Assembly: GCA_001465935.1 (NCBI GenBank)
Contig: LNKV01000023.1
Coordinates: 62,001 to 126,000 of the forward strand
DNA length: 64,000 nucleotides
Direction of reading: 5' to 3'
DNA from: Clarireedia homoeocarpa
Taxonomy: Eukaryota; Ascomycota; Leotiomycetes; Helotiales; Rutstroemiaceae
Shown piece by piece: positions 34,547 through 43,428 of the stretch. Under the pieces are notes generated by a model that saw nothing but the letters and a program-made list of their open reading frames with translations, made no database searches and was not told the DNA's origin. The position numbers were made by a program, and so were the translations under genes. How positions within the stretch are numbered: position 1 is the stretch's first letter; every line of letters begins with the position of its first letter.

Positions 34547-36525
34547 TGCCGAGAGACGAAGAAAGAGAATCCAGCACGATTTGATTCACATGAGTAGAAA
34601 GACTCTCAATCAAGTACTTGACCTTGAATAAATGAGTGTGTATGAATGCGTATCGCACTGGAATTTTGTGGTGGGAGGTGCTGTGTTTTCCTGCTGCTGC
34701 CTCACCAGTGCACGGGCCTCTAATGGATGGTCAAGTCGAGCAAGTCTAGATTCTGCCAGCCTAGAAACATTAGAACTAGTTCTATTCCTGTTTGGGTCAC
34801 CGCCTTCAGCCCTGTGATCTCAACTACGAACTACGCTACGAACTACTTTACAAACTACTTAAGTGCTTGAACTAGGACGAGGAACATGCCAAAGTTCCCA
34901 ACCTCACCCAACCCTCTGCACTTGGCTGATGGTAAAGTCATGTAATGTGCGCTCACCAGTCATGGAGCCATGATGCGCGAGGTTGTACCACCCTCAGTTG
35001 TAAGTCTACTCGCTCTTCTCCCCGCAAGGAGACAAGTCAACGTCAGGCCGCTGCAAACGAAGCTGATTGCGGATGGCTGACCTCCCAAAGACCTGATACA
35101 TGAATCCCAGCACTGGAATTTGTTGGCATAAACGGCATGCGATTCCAAACCACCTTCACTCAATCGAACCTGAAGGTGATCGAAACCAATTGTCACCACA
35201 CTCTCTCAATATTAGGCAAGGTGTAATACTTCAGAGCCTTGGAATTCCAGAGTTCGTGCTAGATAATCCGGTGATACTGAGCCGGATCAGAGCAATGGGT
35301 TGTGTGCTGGAGATAGAGTGCCTTAACACGACGAGTTTAGTAAGCTGCTAATACCGCTTGTAACGTTTAAAGATACAACGAAATGCTTGACACAACGGTA
35401 TGCTTGTAGGTAATGGTTCTGCAGAAAGGCTTTGCAAATTATTTTGGGCGTGGCTTGCCCACTCACCTCATGTCAATGCATCAGTCGGCTACATTAGCAC
35501 TGATTGATAAGACGCCGGTTTGGTTGATGGATGGAATAGATACTCAAATTCAACTCCTATCCATGTCATCTTTCGTGGGGTTAATCAGCCGCTTATGCAG
35601 CTTAGCTAACGGCCAGTAGTTTATAGACCAGATCCTTCTATCATGAAGCCACTTGTAAGATGTTTCTGTTGTACGACGTGGTATCTTTGTACACAGAGCA
35701 ATAGAGATCCTGCAGGTCATCTTCTCGAAGGAATATGCCCGTCAGTCCATACCAATTTCAAAGATTTTCAGCCCAGTCAGTCCTCTCTAATTCGCTGAAT
35801 CGCTGATATCTTCATTTTACTTCCATGTAGGTCATTGTCACAAGAACTGGAATCCAGATTCAATGGTTGGAGACTGCGGTGAACTCAACCTCCCTGACTG
35901 TTGGCTTTCACATGTGATTCAACAATCCGCATTTTTATATATACTGAATTTTCTCGATTCCAGTGAATGAGTTTCCAAGTTCGTGGGGGGATGCATTGAA
36001 CAACCGCACTCTGCATGTTGTGCTCGGATTGATACCAACAGCAAAGAAGCATCTCTCGTCCCATCAGTTCAAGAAAAAAAAAATTCCACAAGCAGAGTTT
36101 TTCGTTGAGTTTCTCCCACTTCAACCCCCATGCCATCCAACCACTAATTGGACTCAAAGTATTGTTATTGATATAAGCTGAAGTTTTCAACAATGAATAT
36201 CCATAACCGCCCCGCTAAGAAGTTTTTATATTCAATAATCCAACGGGCCATCAAGGTCGATTTCTCTGAATGGTTCAGCGAGATGGGGATGCTTTGTTCC
36301 TTTTCTCTATTCCTTTTATATCTCCTGTCATGGTCTCTGCCTCTTTCTTTACAAGTCTTCGAACAAGCAAATTTTGTGTTGATTGTTAAGACACAGAGGA
36401 TATTTATCATATTTAAGTTGTGAAATCGGTTTGAGTTCAATTCCCTCTCCAGCGTCTCCTCTACTGTTTCTCCAAGTCTGAAGCATTCAAGCATACCAGG
36501 CCCTTGATTTCTGAAATCCTAAAGT
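34547..36525. other. Large intergenic region between divergent F-box and GT2 genes
   Basis: About 2 kb. Contains both promoters. I looked for relics of genes and saw only short, unrelated open frames (for example 35413-35619 plus and 36165-36494 minus). Small features: the inverted/direct CTACGAACTAC motif near 34825-34855 (three near copies) and an A9 run at 36066. No RNA gene found. Confidence 0.45.
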
Positions 36526-38292
36526 ATGGCCTACCCTGAGACAATTCAACAAGTATTCCAGGCCATGTTAACCAAGTATTGGGCATTCCTGAGAGATAGT
36601 CCAACTATGCCAATTACAGACACCTCGAGAGACCTCCTCCATGCTTCGGATGATCTATTGGCCTTTTGGTTGACCGTATGGAAGATCGTTGAATACCATT
36701 TATGGCTCGTCATCTGGCTATCAGTGAACGTCCTCCACTTTGCCGCAGCCACTGTGATAGGAGCTGCATCCCTCCCTCTGTCGCTCATTGGAAAAGTCGC
36801 TCCACCTAACGTGTATACCTTCTTGGTTGAGTTCACTGCTACCTCAACCTCGCATGGTGTCCTGAAATCTCTCACATTTGCAGCATTTTGCCTGGCCTAC
36901 GCTACCATATCATATTACAAAAAGTTTCCAGTCGGAGCAGCTACCACACTCTACGCGATTCTTCACTGGCAGCCAGTCTACTCCATTGTCCTAGTGGCAC
37001 TTGGAACATTCACGCCACTTCGTGAATTCCTGGAAGAAAGAGTCCACTTCTATTGTCAAAATCCATGGTATGCAGCATTCTCTGCTCTGTTTGCTTTTAA
37101 ATTCGTCAAAATAGTCGTCCACCTTCTCGCCTATAATTTCCTCGATGCATCCGCAGAGACTCCTGAATTTCGCACTGTCTCACATGCCAATGTGACGGTA
37201 GTAATCCCAAGCATAAGTGCCTTCGATGCGGGGTTCATTAGCTGCATCCAGTCCGTTTTAGCGAACGGCCCTGCCAAAATCATAATCTCCACAGCCGGCG
37301 CCGAAAGTCTGCCCAAAGCACAGAGATTCATTAATGAATTTTCGCAGCAAAACCAACTGCCAATCGGCTTGATCGAAGCTGTAGCCACCACCAATCCCTC
37401 TAAACGTCATCAATTCATTCTCGGCGTGCAACAAGCAAAGACAAGCATCATAGCCTTCTGCGACGACAGTTCCCGCTGGCCATCCACCTTCCTCGACAGC
37501 ATCCTCGCCGAATTCGAAGACCCCCTAGTTGGACTTGTAGGCTCCGTCAAACGCGTAATCCGCGACCACGGCACCACATTGTCCCAGTCTTTCCGCAACT
37601 ATCTGGCGTGCATATATCTTGAACGACACAATTTCGAATGCACAGCCACGTACAATATCGACGGCGGGGTGTTCGTCATATCCGGTCGCACAGGCCTGGT
37701 CCGAACGGATATCGTGCAGAACCGAAGATTCCAGGATGCCTTCCTCTCGGAGACGTTCATGGGTCGCGGCCCGATGAACGTGGACGATGATAATTTTCTC
37801 ACGCGCTTTATGGTCAATCATGGATGGAAAACTGTCTTTCATAATCGACCGGAAGCGCGCATTGAATCGGCTCTCGGCGTCCAGGGCGGATGGGACAAGT
37901 TCGTCGGCCAGCTGCTCAGATGGGCTCGCACGACTTGGCGCAGTAATCTGAGATCCATGCTGATCGATTGTGTCTGCTGGGAGCGACATCCTTGGACTTC
38001 GTATGCGATGTTTGTTTCCTTGCTCTTCAATATCTCGATTCTTTACGAGCCGATGCTTGTGGTCTGTTTGTACAAGTCGGGATTCGCGACGCGGGAGATG
38101 TACATAGGGTTGGTGTGTTTGCTCGTTCTCTCGAAGCTGGTGAAGCCGTGGTCGTATCTGCGTAGGAACCCGGGGGATGCGAAGTGGGTTGTGCCGGGAA
38201 TTCTGTTTGGGTATGCGCATGGGTTGCTGAGGCTCTATGCGTTGTTTACCATGACTGACATCTCTTGGTCTGGTAGACAAGGGGTGCGCTAA
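36526..38292 (+). CDS. Processive GT2 glycosyltransferase (hyaluronan/chitin-synthase-like)
   Basis: A single exon of 588 residues, predicted polytopic membrane enzyme making an extracellular polysaccharide. Membrane spans at the N-terminus (LVIWLSVNVLHFAAATVIG; LKSLTFAAFCLAYATISYY) and C-terminus (YAMFVSLLFNISILYEPML; IGLVCLLVLSKLV) flank a cytosolic GT-A domain at about 215-500. Motifs include VTVVIPSIS, FCDDSS (Asp313/Asp314), NVDDDNF (Asp420-422) and QLLRW (462-466), the D, D, D, QxxRW set of processive GT2 enzymes. It resembles the fungal GT2 group related to Cryptococcus Cps1 and the Zymoseptoria/Fusarium GT2 needed for hyphal extension on surfaces. That functional parallel is knowledge of the family, not shown here. 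The polymer made is unknown. Confidence 0.88.
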   Translation: MAYPETIQQVFQAMLTKYWAFLRDSPTMPITDTSRDLLHASDDLLAFWLTVWKIVEYHLWLVIWLSVNVLHFAAATVIGAASLPLSLIGKVAPPNVYTFLVEFTATSTSHGVLKSLTFAAFCLAYATISYYKKFPVGAATTLYAILHWQPVYSIVLVALGTFTPLREFLEERVHFYCQNPWYAAFSALFAFKFVKIVVHLLAYNFLDASAETPEFRTVSHANVTVVIPSISAFDAGFISCIQSVLANGPAKIIISTAGAESLPKAQRFINEFSQQNQLPIGLIEAVATTNPSKRHQFILGVQQAKTSIIAFCDDSSRWPSTFLDSILAEFEDPLVGLVGSVKRVIRDHGTTLSQSFRNYLACIYLERHNFECTATYNIDGGVFVISGRTGLVRTDIVQNRRFQDAFLSETFMGRGPMNVDDDNFLTRFMVNHGWKTVFHNRPEARIESALGVQGGWDKFVGQLLRWARTTWRSNLRSMLIDCVCWERHPWTSYAMFVSLLFNISILYEPMLVVCLYKSGFATREMYIGLVCLLVLSKLVKPWSYLRRNPGDAKWVVPGILFGYAHGLLRLYALFTMTDISWSGRQGVR

Positions 38293-39287
38293 GGGGTATG
38301 GTGAGAGGTGAAGGGAGTACACAGGTCAGGGATTTTGAGCCAGCGAGTTCGTTTAAATCAGGACATACCATAGCACCAGCGAAATCATCTCCTCGTTCCA
38401 CTTCCGTTGGGATGTTTCATAGGCAAATAGTTCAAGCAATTAAAGAATGATAACTACATCATCTACACGTAAGATTTCCGTAAGTTCTCCAGTGAAAACC
38501 CAATCACCATCACCTTCCCAGACATATATATACCCGAGAGCCACCGTCGACCCCGATGGCGAAATTCTAGACATTTTAGAAAAGTCAGAAATATCTCGGC
38601 AGTCAGGTGGTAACCAAAGCAACTTCTCCGCATTCCATGTAACCCATGACCCACTGATATCTAATCCTTCGCGATAGCTTTTAACAATTTCCTTTTCCTG
38701 TGGGGAAAAAGAAGACAAAGTAGCAGGGAGAGTTTCTCGTATAGAGGCTACATTCATGGGAAGCGTTCCTGACGTTGATCTTGATAATTCAGCGCAACAT
38801 TTTGCAGCTCGAGTAGAACGAAGATGGAGAAAGAGATACCATGGGAAGTAAGAATGCAAAGAATTCCCATGAGATTTCCCTCCAGTTTCGAGGTGTGGTG
38901 ATAGTAATTAGGTTATAGAGCTAAGCTAACTATGCTAAGCTTACAGTAGTAGTAAACCTTTAGCCCTTCACACACCCTGATGACGGCAACATGACCACGA
39001 CCACGACATGACAAAATAATGATCCAGAATATCATCTACTATGTGTCAACACGATGAATTCAACGGCCTTGGGTCAAACTGAACTCGCCGCTCTCTTCGG
39101 TGATCGACATTCACTTGGACAAATTCACCAGGAATATCGAATAAACACAAACTCCTATTTCGGCAACAAAGCAATGGCATTCTAGTTGCACTATCCAGAT
39201 TCTACATCTCAGGCTAGTAGCGTCGATGGGCAGAAATCATGAATAAAGACTTAAACGCACCTCACATCCTTCGACACAACCCCCATC
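38293..39287. other. Convergent region GT2 / SDR with relic fragment
   Basis: About 1 kb between converging stop codons. It holds the NACHT/WD40-type relic at 38440-38859. The remainder is AT-rich without recognised genes. Confidence 0.45.
38440..38859 (-). pseudogene. Relic C-terminus of a NACHT/WD40 or ankyrin (NLR-like) protein
   Basis: The minus-strand frame includes LDISGSWVTWNAEKLLWLPPDCRD and then SGSTVALGYIYVW. The block 'W(I/V)TWN..KLLWLPP-[EY/DC]R ... GST[VI]A[IL]G' is a recurrent C-terminal signature of large fungal NACHT-WD40 and NACHT-ankyrin proteins, where it is normally followed at once by CSSGRVLI. Here there is an insertion between the two halves, the ending is altered, and no repeats or NACHT domain lie upstream on the same strand. 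At 139 codons it can only be a leftover of a once larger gene. The match is by memory of the motif; a short orphan gene cannot be excluded. Confidence 0.5.
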
Positions 39288-40139
39288 TTACTTCTGCTTC
39301 ATCTTCGTCACCCCTCCATCAACCGTAAGAGCCTGACCCGTCACAAACCCCGCGCCCATAAAATACTCGGCTGCATGGACAATATCCTCCGGTCTCCCCG
39401 GGCGATTCGTCGCATGCAAATCGACATCATCCGCCTCGACCGTATCCCTCCACTCCTGCCCATTCTCGTCTCCCTCACGACACTCATGCGCGACCTTGAT
39501 CCTCCCGGGCGCAATAAGATTCACCCGAATCCCCCGCGGCGCGCAGCTAATCGCCATGGAATGCATTAAGCCCAGCAACCCCGCCTTCGCCGACGCATAG
39601 CCCTCCTGATTCGGATCGCTCTGCTGCGATCGAAAGGATCCAACATGGATGATACACGGCCCGGCCCCCGCGTTCTCCAGCGCGTCATTCTGCGCATCCT
39701 CATCCGTCGCTGCTTTCATATACGGAAGACAGGCCTGGCTCACTGCAAACGGCGCCGTCAGGTTCGTCTCGATGTATGCCTGCCACTGCTGCAGCGTATC
39801 CGGATCTTCCATCGTCAAGCCATCTTTCCAATACGGGTGAGCAATCCCCCCATTATTAATCAGGACATCGATTTCCCCCCCCAAAAAGCCAGCAGCTTGC
39901 TTGACTTTGGAGCGGATATCCTCTACGTTGCGGAGATCGCATACGCTAGAGGAAACCCGCGCCGAGTGCGCTTGCAGGTGCACGGTGGTGGTGTGCGCGA
40001 GTTCCGCCTCGTCGATGTCGAGGATGAAGACGCGGTGCCCGTGTTCGAGGAACGTGCGACTTAGACACCGGCCGATTCCACGCGCCCCGCCGCTGATGAG
40101 GATCGCTTTGGAGCGCGTGGCTCCTTGCTGCGATGCCAT
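39288..40139 (-). CDS. Short-chain dehydrogenase/reductase (SDR)
   Basis: A classical SDR oxidoreductase of 283 residues in one exon. The NAD(P)-binding Rossmann motif is SGGARGIG (16-23), followed by an acidic residue after beta2 (ILDIDEAE), which favours NAD(H). NNGG (95-98) replaces the common NNAG. The catalytic set is Ser168 (HVGSFRS), Tyr181 and Lys185 (YASAK). The C-terminus has the usual PGRPEDI and VTGQALTVDGG. The gene is G+C-rich against its AT-rich surroundings. It is similar to fungal 2-deoxy-D-gluconate or sugar/alcohol dehydrogenases but the substrate cannot be told. Its start is 5 bases into a clear context; the upstream region holds TTGAG and CACT repeats. Confidence 0.9.
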   Translation of the reverse strand: MASQQGATRSKAILISGGARGIGRCLSRTFLEHGHRVFILDIDEAELAHTTTVHLQAHSARVSSSVCDLRNVEDIRSKVKQAAGFLGGEIDVLINNGGIAHPYWKDGLTMEDPDTLQQWQAYIETNLTAPFAVSQACLPYMKAATDEDAQNDALENAGAGPCIIHVGSFRSQQSDPNQEGYASAKAGLLGLMHSMAISCAPRGIRVNLIAPGRIKVAHECREGDENGQEWRDTVEADDVDLHATNRPGRPEDIVHAAEYFMGAGFVTGQALTVDGGVTKMKQK

Positions 40140-40380
40140 TGCGCTACTATGGTTATAGGTATCAATCTTATATGGCGGGCGGGCGGCGTTGCAAGGTGTT
40201 TTCGTAATACAATAACTACGAATATATACACTATCAAAAGAGCATTTACTTACAAACTACCTCAACTTACCTTACTTTATACCACAATACCCGCGGGCAT
40301 TCCATTTTTCCAAAAAAAAATAAAAAAAAAAATAAAAAAACGTGTCATGGTTTTTAAACAAAACCATCTACGTCATGAAG

Positions 40381-40400
40381 TTGAGTTGAGTTGAGTTGAG
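40381..40400. repeat. TTGAG pentanucleotide microsatellite
   Basis: Four perfect units of TTGAG followed directly by TACAGTACTT, in the SDR upstream region. Confidence 0.85.
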
Positions 40401-40444
40401 TACAGTACTTCCCTGGACGTACGTCGTGAAGTGAAGTCCTATGT

Positions 40445-40471
40445 ACATACAGTACAGTACTTACTGTATGT
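40445..40471. repeat. 10-bp inverted repeat ACATACAGTA
   Basis: Perfect 10-base arms at 40445-40454 and 40462-40471 around a 7-base loop (CAGTACT). The same TACAGTAC core recurs at 40400, 49015, 57206 and 59945 in other gaps. Confidence 0.75.
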
Positions 40472-41032
40472 GGGGGGATCAGCATACAGTACGAGTAACT
40501 AACTAACTAACCTTACAGTAACGTAACTGCTTCGGGTAACTTATAAGTTAATCTCTATGCAGCATATAACTAATCAATGACATAGCGGACACTCCCTTAC
40601 TCACTCACTCACTCACTCACTCTTCTTCAATAGCCATCCATTATGGACAGAACAACCAAACCACCCAACAAGCTATATATCGGCTGGGCTGTCTCGGGAT
40701 GTATAGCAAGCTGTTTGGGGGTACCGCAACCAGGGAGCATAAAATGTGGTATGGTACGTGTTTAGACATCGGAGCTTGGAATGGTTGCGCTGCGGTTATA
40801 TATATATATATACGCATAGAGTGTGCTCATCGGACTGTTCTTGAGTAGCTGCTCTGTTATATCATGATAGCGTAACGCTGTGCTAAAACCTGCTTTCACC
40901 TAATGAAATCCATCTTTGTTAACTTATCCGACCCGGGTATTTCTACTGTAACTCCGTGCAAAATAGCGCTAGTACTCCTGAAATAAAAAAAAAAAGAAAA
41001 AAAAAAGCAGACAATACCATCCGCAACGCCCA

Positions 41033-42606
41033 TCAATGCTCCTCCCATGCAGGCTTCAGATTGACTCTCTTCCTCTTTACCCCCCCTTTCTTCTCCGCCA
41101 CACCTCCTAAACCCTGTTCCTTCATTCTCGCCTCCGCAGCCGCCGCGGCCAGCGGTCTCATGCTCACTCTTCTCTCTTGATTCCTCGTAGTTCTTGCCTG
41201 CTCCAGTATCTCATTTACTGGTCCTCCATGCACAAGCTGCGTCAACTGTGTTTGTCGGGCAGCGATCTGAGCTTTTTGGAGACGGGAATGATCGGGATGA
41301 TTCGGACATGTTCGAGCATGAGCCTTATTGCCCATTCGGATGATATTCTCCCAGTCGACGGAGCATTGGTAACACCAGGCTTTTCCACATCGGCCTTAGT
41401 TGGGAGTTAGTCACGGAAATGGGCATTAAGAGATGGAACGAAGTGAAAATACATACATTGCATGTGATCGCAGCCTTCATCCCTCACGACACATTGGTGA
41501 CACTGCGGACAGATTTGTGAATTTTGCGCAAGAAGTTTAGCGGTGGCTTCTGCCTGCTCTAGCCGCTCGATCTGTTCGTCCTCTGTATCAAACTCTGCGC
41601 AGGATCGTCCGGAATGCCAGGGTAATTTATGATAAACGCAGGTTTGGAAGCTGCAGCGCTCGCAGGTCATCATTGGATCGTCACTGTCATGAATCTGTCC
41701 GCCACCACAATTTGAACCTAGACATAGTATGAAATTTGCTGGTCTGGACGCATTTTCGCGAAGATATTGATAGCTGTTTTATAGTTAGTAAGATGTGAGA
41801 TGCTAAAGACTGTACCAAGAGAAAAAAACCTGCCGTTCAAAAGTTGCCTTTGATGTATGTGTCTTAATTTCGTCGTAAGTAAGAGTTGCCTCGCACCAAG
41901 GACATTTAATGCAATCAAGCACACCGTTCTCAAAGACGGTTTTAATAGAGGTATCCAAGCAATCGCGGCAAGTGCTAGAGTACTTGTGATCGCAAGATCT
42001 GGTGATATTGAAATAGACTTGTGACTCTGGGTAAGATTCCATACAAATGTTGCACTCAACTCCGTTCTCCGTAGCTTGTTCAGCCTCATGGGAGCTGGCC
42101 TCGCTGGCCTCGCTGGCAAAGTCGTCAATTGACTGCTGCATAGTAGCCTCAAAGTGATGGTCTAGAGTAGGATTGCCGTGCCTGGAATTTTCGTTCAACA
42201 ATGGCTCCACCATGTCAGTGGAGTCATTGTCTTCTCCTACTATATCCCGGTTCTCGTGCACCGTCCCGCCTCCATCTACTTCCAATCTGCTCTCGGATGC
42301 TGCAGCCGGCGAAGAGGTCGCGAATGCGGGTTGTACAATTGGCTCAATCACGGGATCTTCTTCGACATGACGCTGCGGCCGCGCAGGAAGATCGCCTCCA
42401 ACATTTAACCAATTTTCGACAGCCTTGACCTCATCCTCTTCAAGATCAGCTTCCAACGTAATCATGACCACAAACAATGTGATTCGGTCCCCTCCCTTTT
42501 CAGGCAATCTCCCGTAATGTCTTAAGATATGTCTCATCTTGCGAGCATCATGCTCTTTGAAGCTAAGTCCAAAGACTGGGTTCGATTCGAAATCGAAGGA
42601 TGACAT
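41033..42606 (-). CDS. RBR (RING1-IBR-RING2) E3 ubiquitin ligase
   Basis: An E3 ligase that passes ubiquitin through a RING2 cysteine. Exons are 42606-41816, 41773-41457 and 41394-41033, giving about 489 residues. The N-terminus is acidic. RING1 starts at about residue 182 (CNICMESYP ... CDHKYSSTCRDCLD ... CIKCPWC). The IBR follows (CLGSNCGGGQIH; CERCSFQTC ... HSGRSC). RING2 reads CPQCHQCVVRDEGCDHMQC then CRCGKAWCYQCSVDW across the last splice; the Cys in EGCDHM is the expected catalytic residue. A basic C-terminal tail ends GGVKRKRVNLKPAWEEH. The first intron is uncertain: the frame needs a donor at GTACAG (42-nt intron), while a donor after CGGCAG would break frame. The second intron (donor GTATGT, acceptor AAG) is secure. 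Confidence 0.88.
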
Positions 42607-43428
42607 GATGCAGTTGGATCGATAAGAATGGTTAGATATATAAGTTGATTGATTTCAAGACATAATCGGATAATTCTGAGCGATTGAAGAAGAAAAGAAT
42701 TAAGGATGAAGACGAGATTTCCAAGAGCTATATCTCCAAAGTAGTGAGGAGTGTACTTGGCCCTGTACTCTAGAGATCCGAAGATCCTAGCGGCTGCCTG
42801 GAGTTGCCTACAATTAGCGGGGTAAATTGGGCCGGGGCCTTCCACCGTAACCATCAAATCACATTTCAATCCCTTTCCCGGTTCCATTCTACGTACTAGA
42901 TGGTAGAGTAGAGTAGTCATTAAAATCAATAAATAATATCTGTATAAATAGTATAAGTTGGCAATACATATTATATATACACATATAAGATAAGCTACAG
43001 TAGTTGAAAGGGCTTTTTTAGTCTTATGCCAATTACAAATGTGATGTGATAACTTATATCTTTCCCCCTTTCCTCGTTTCCTAATAAGGCTTTGCAGCAT
43101 TGAACATAAAAGATGAAAATGAACAGACGAATAGTTACTTTATTTCTCACTCTCATCACCAACATCATGAAAAGAAAAACGAGAATAGAACAAACCGAAC
43201 TGGATCAATGAGCGAATCATGAAAATGCTTCTTTTATACCATATCATGTCATATCATGCTATGCTATGCTATGCTATACTATGCTATGCCATACTATGCT
43301 ATGCCACACTAAGTAATTTTACGTACGAGAGCCAGCACGCAAGCTTCGACAACGCGAAATCCGCAAGCCGAGCTTAGCTTCCGCAAACAACCACATGCAT
43401 AATAAAGAAGAACCAGGAGAATAATAAC
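42607..43428. other. RBR promoter / Tudor-SN 3' region
   Basis: About 0.8 kb between two minus-strand genes. A pentanucleotide stretch of ATGCT/ATACT/ATGCC lies at 43245-43306. Rest is AT-rich without a gene. Confidence 0.5.
43245..43306. repeat. ATGCT-type pentanucleotide microsatellite
   Basis: About a dozen 5-base units, mostly ATGCT with ATACT, ATGCC and ATCATG-type variants, in the Tudor-SN 3' flank. Confidence 0.8.

Larger units (their letters stand above)
40140..41032. promoter_or_regulatory. SDR promoter region, rich in simple repeats
   Basis: About 0.9 kb upstream of the SDR gene and downstream of the RBR gene. It holds an A-rich tract (40312-40339), TTGAG x4 (40381-40400), the 10-bp inverted repeat ACATACAGTA/TACTGTATGT (40445-40471), CTAA repeats (40498-40511), CACT/ACTC repeats (40597-40622), TA repeats (40798-40812) and A-runs near 40985-41007. 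No gene. Confidence 0.6.

Noticed and set aside
35413..35619. Plus-strand frame of 68 codons
   Set aside because: No similarity or splice partner; surrounding region shows no coding signal.
36430..36450. GAGTTCAATTCCC, resembling a tRNA T-arm
   Set aside because: No acceptor stem, D-arm or anticodon arm can be paired around it.
37525..38322. 265-codon minus-strand frame
   Set aside because: Antisense to the GT2 gene, whose motifs are unambiguous.
36526..40139. GT2 plus SDR as part of a biosynthetic gene cluster
   Set aside because: No core synthase, regulator or other tailoring genes nearby; the two genes converge over 1 kb with a relic between them.
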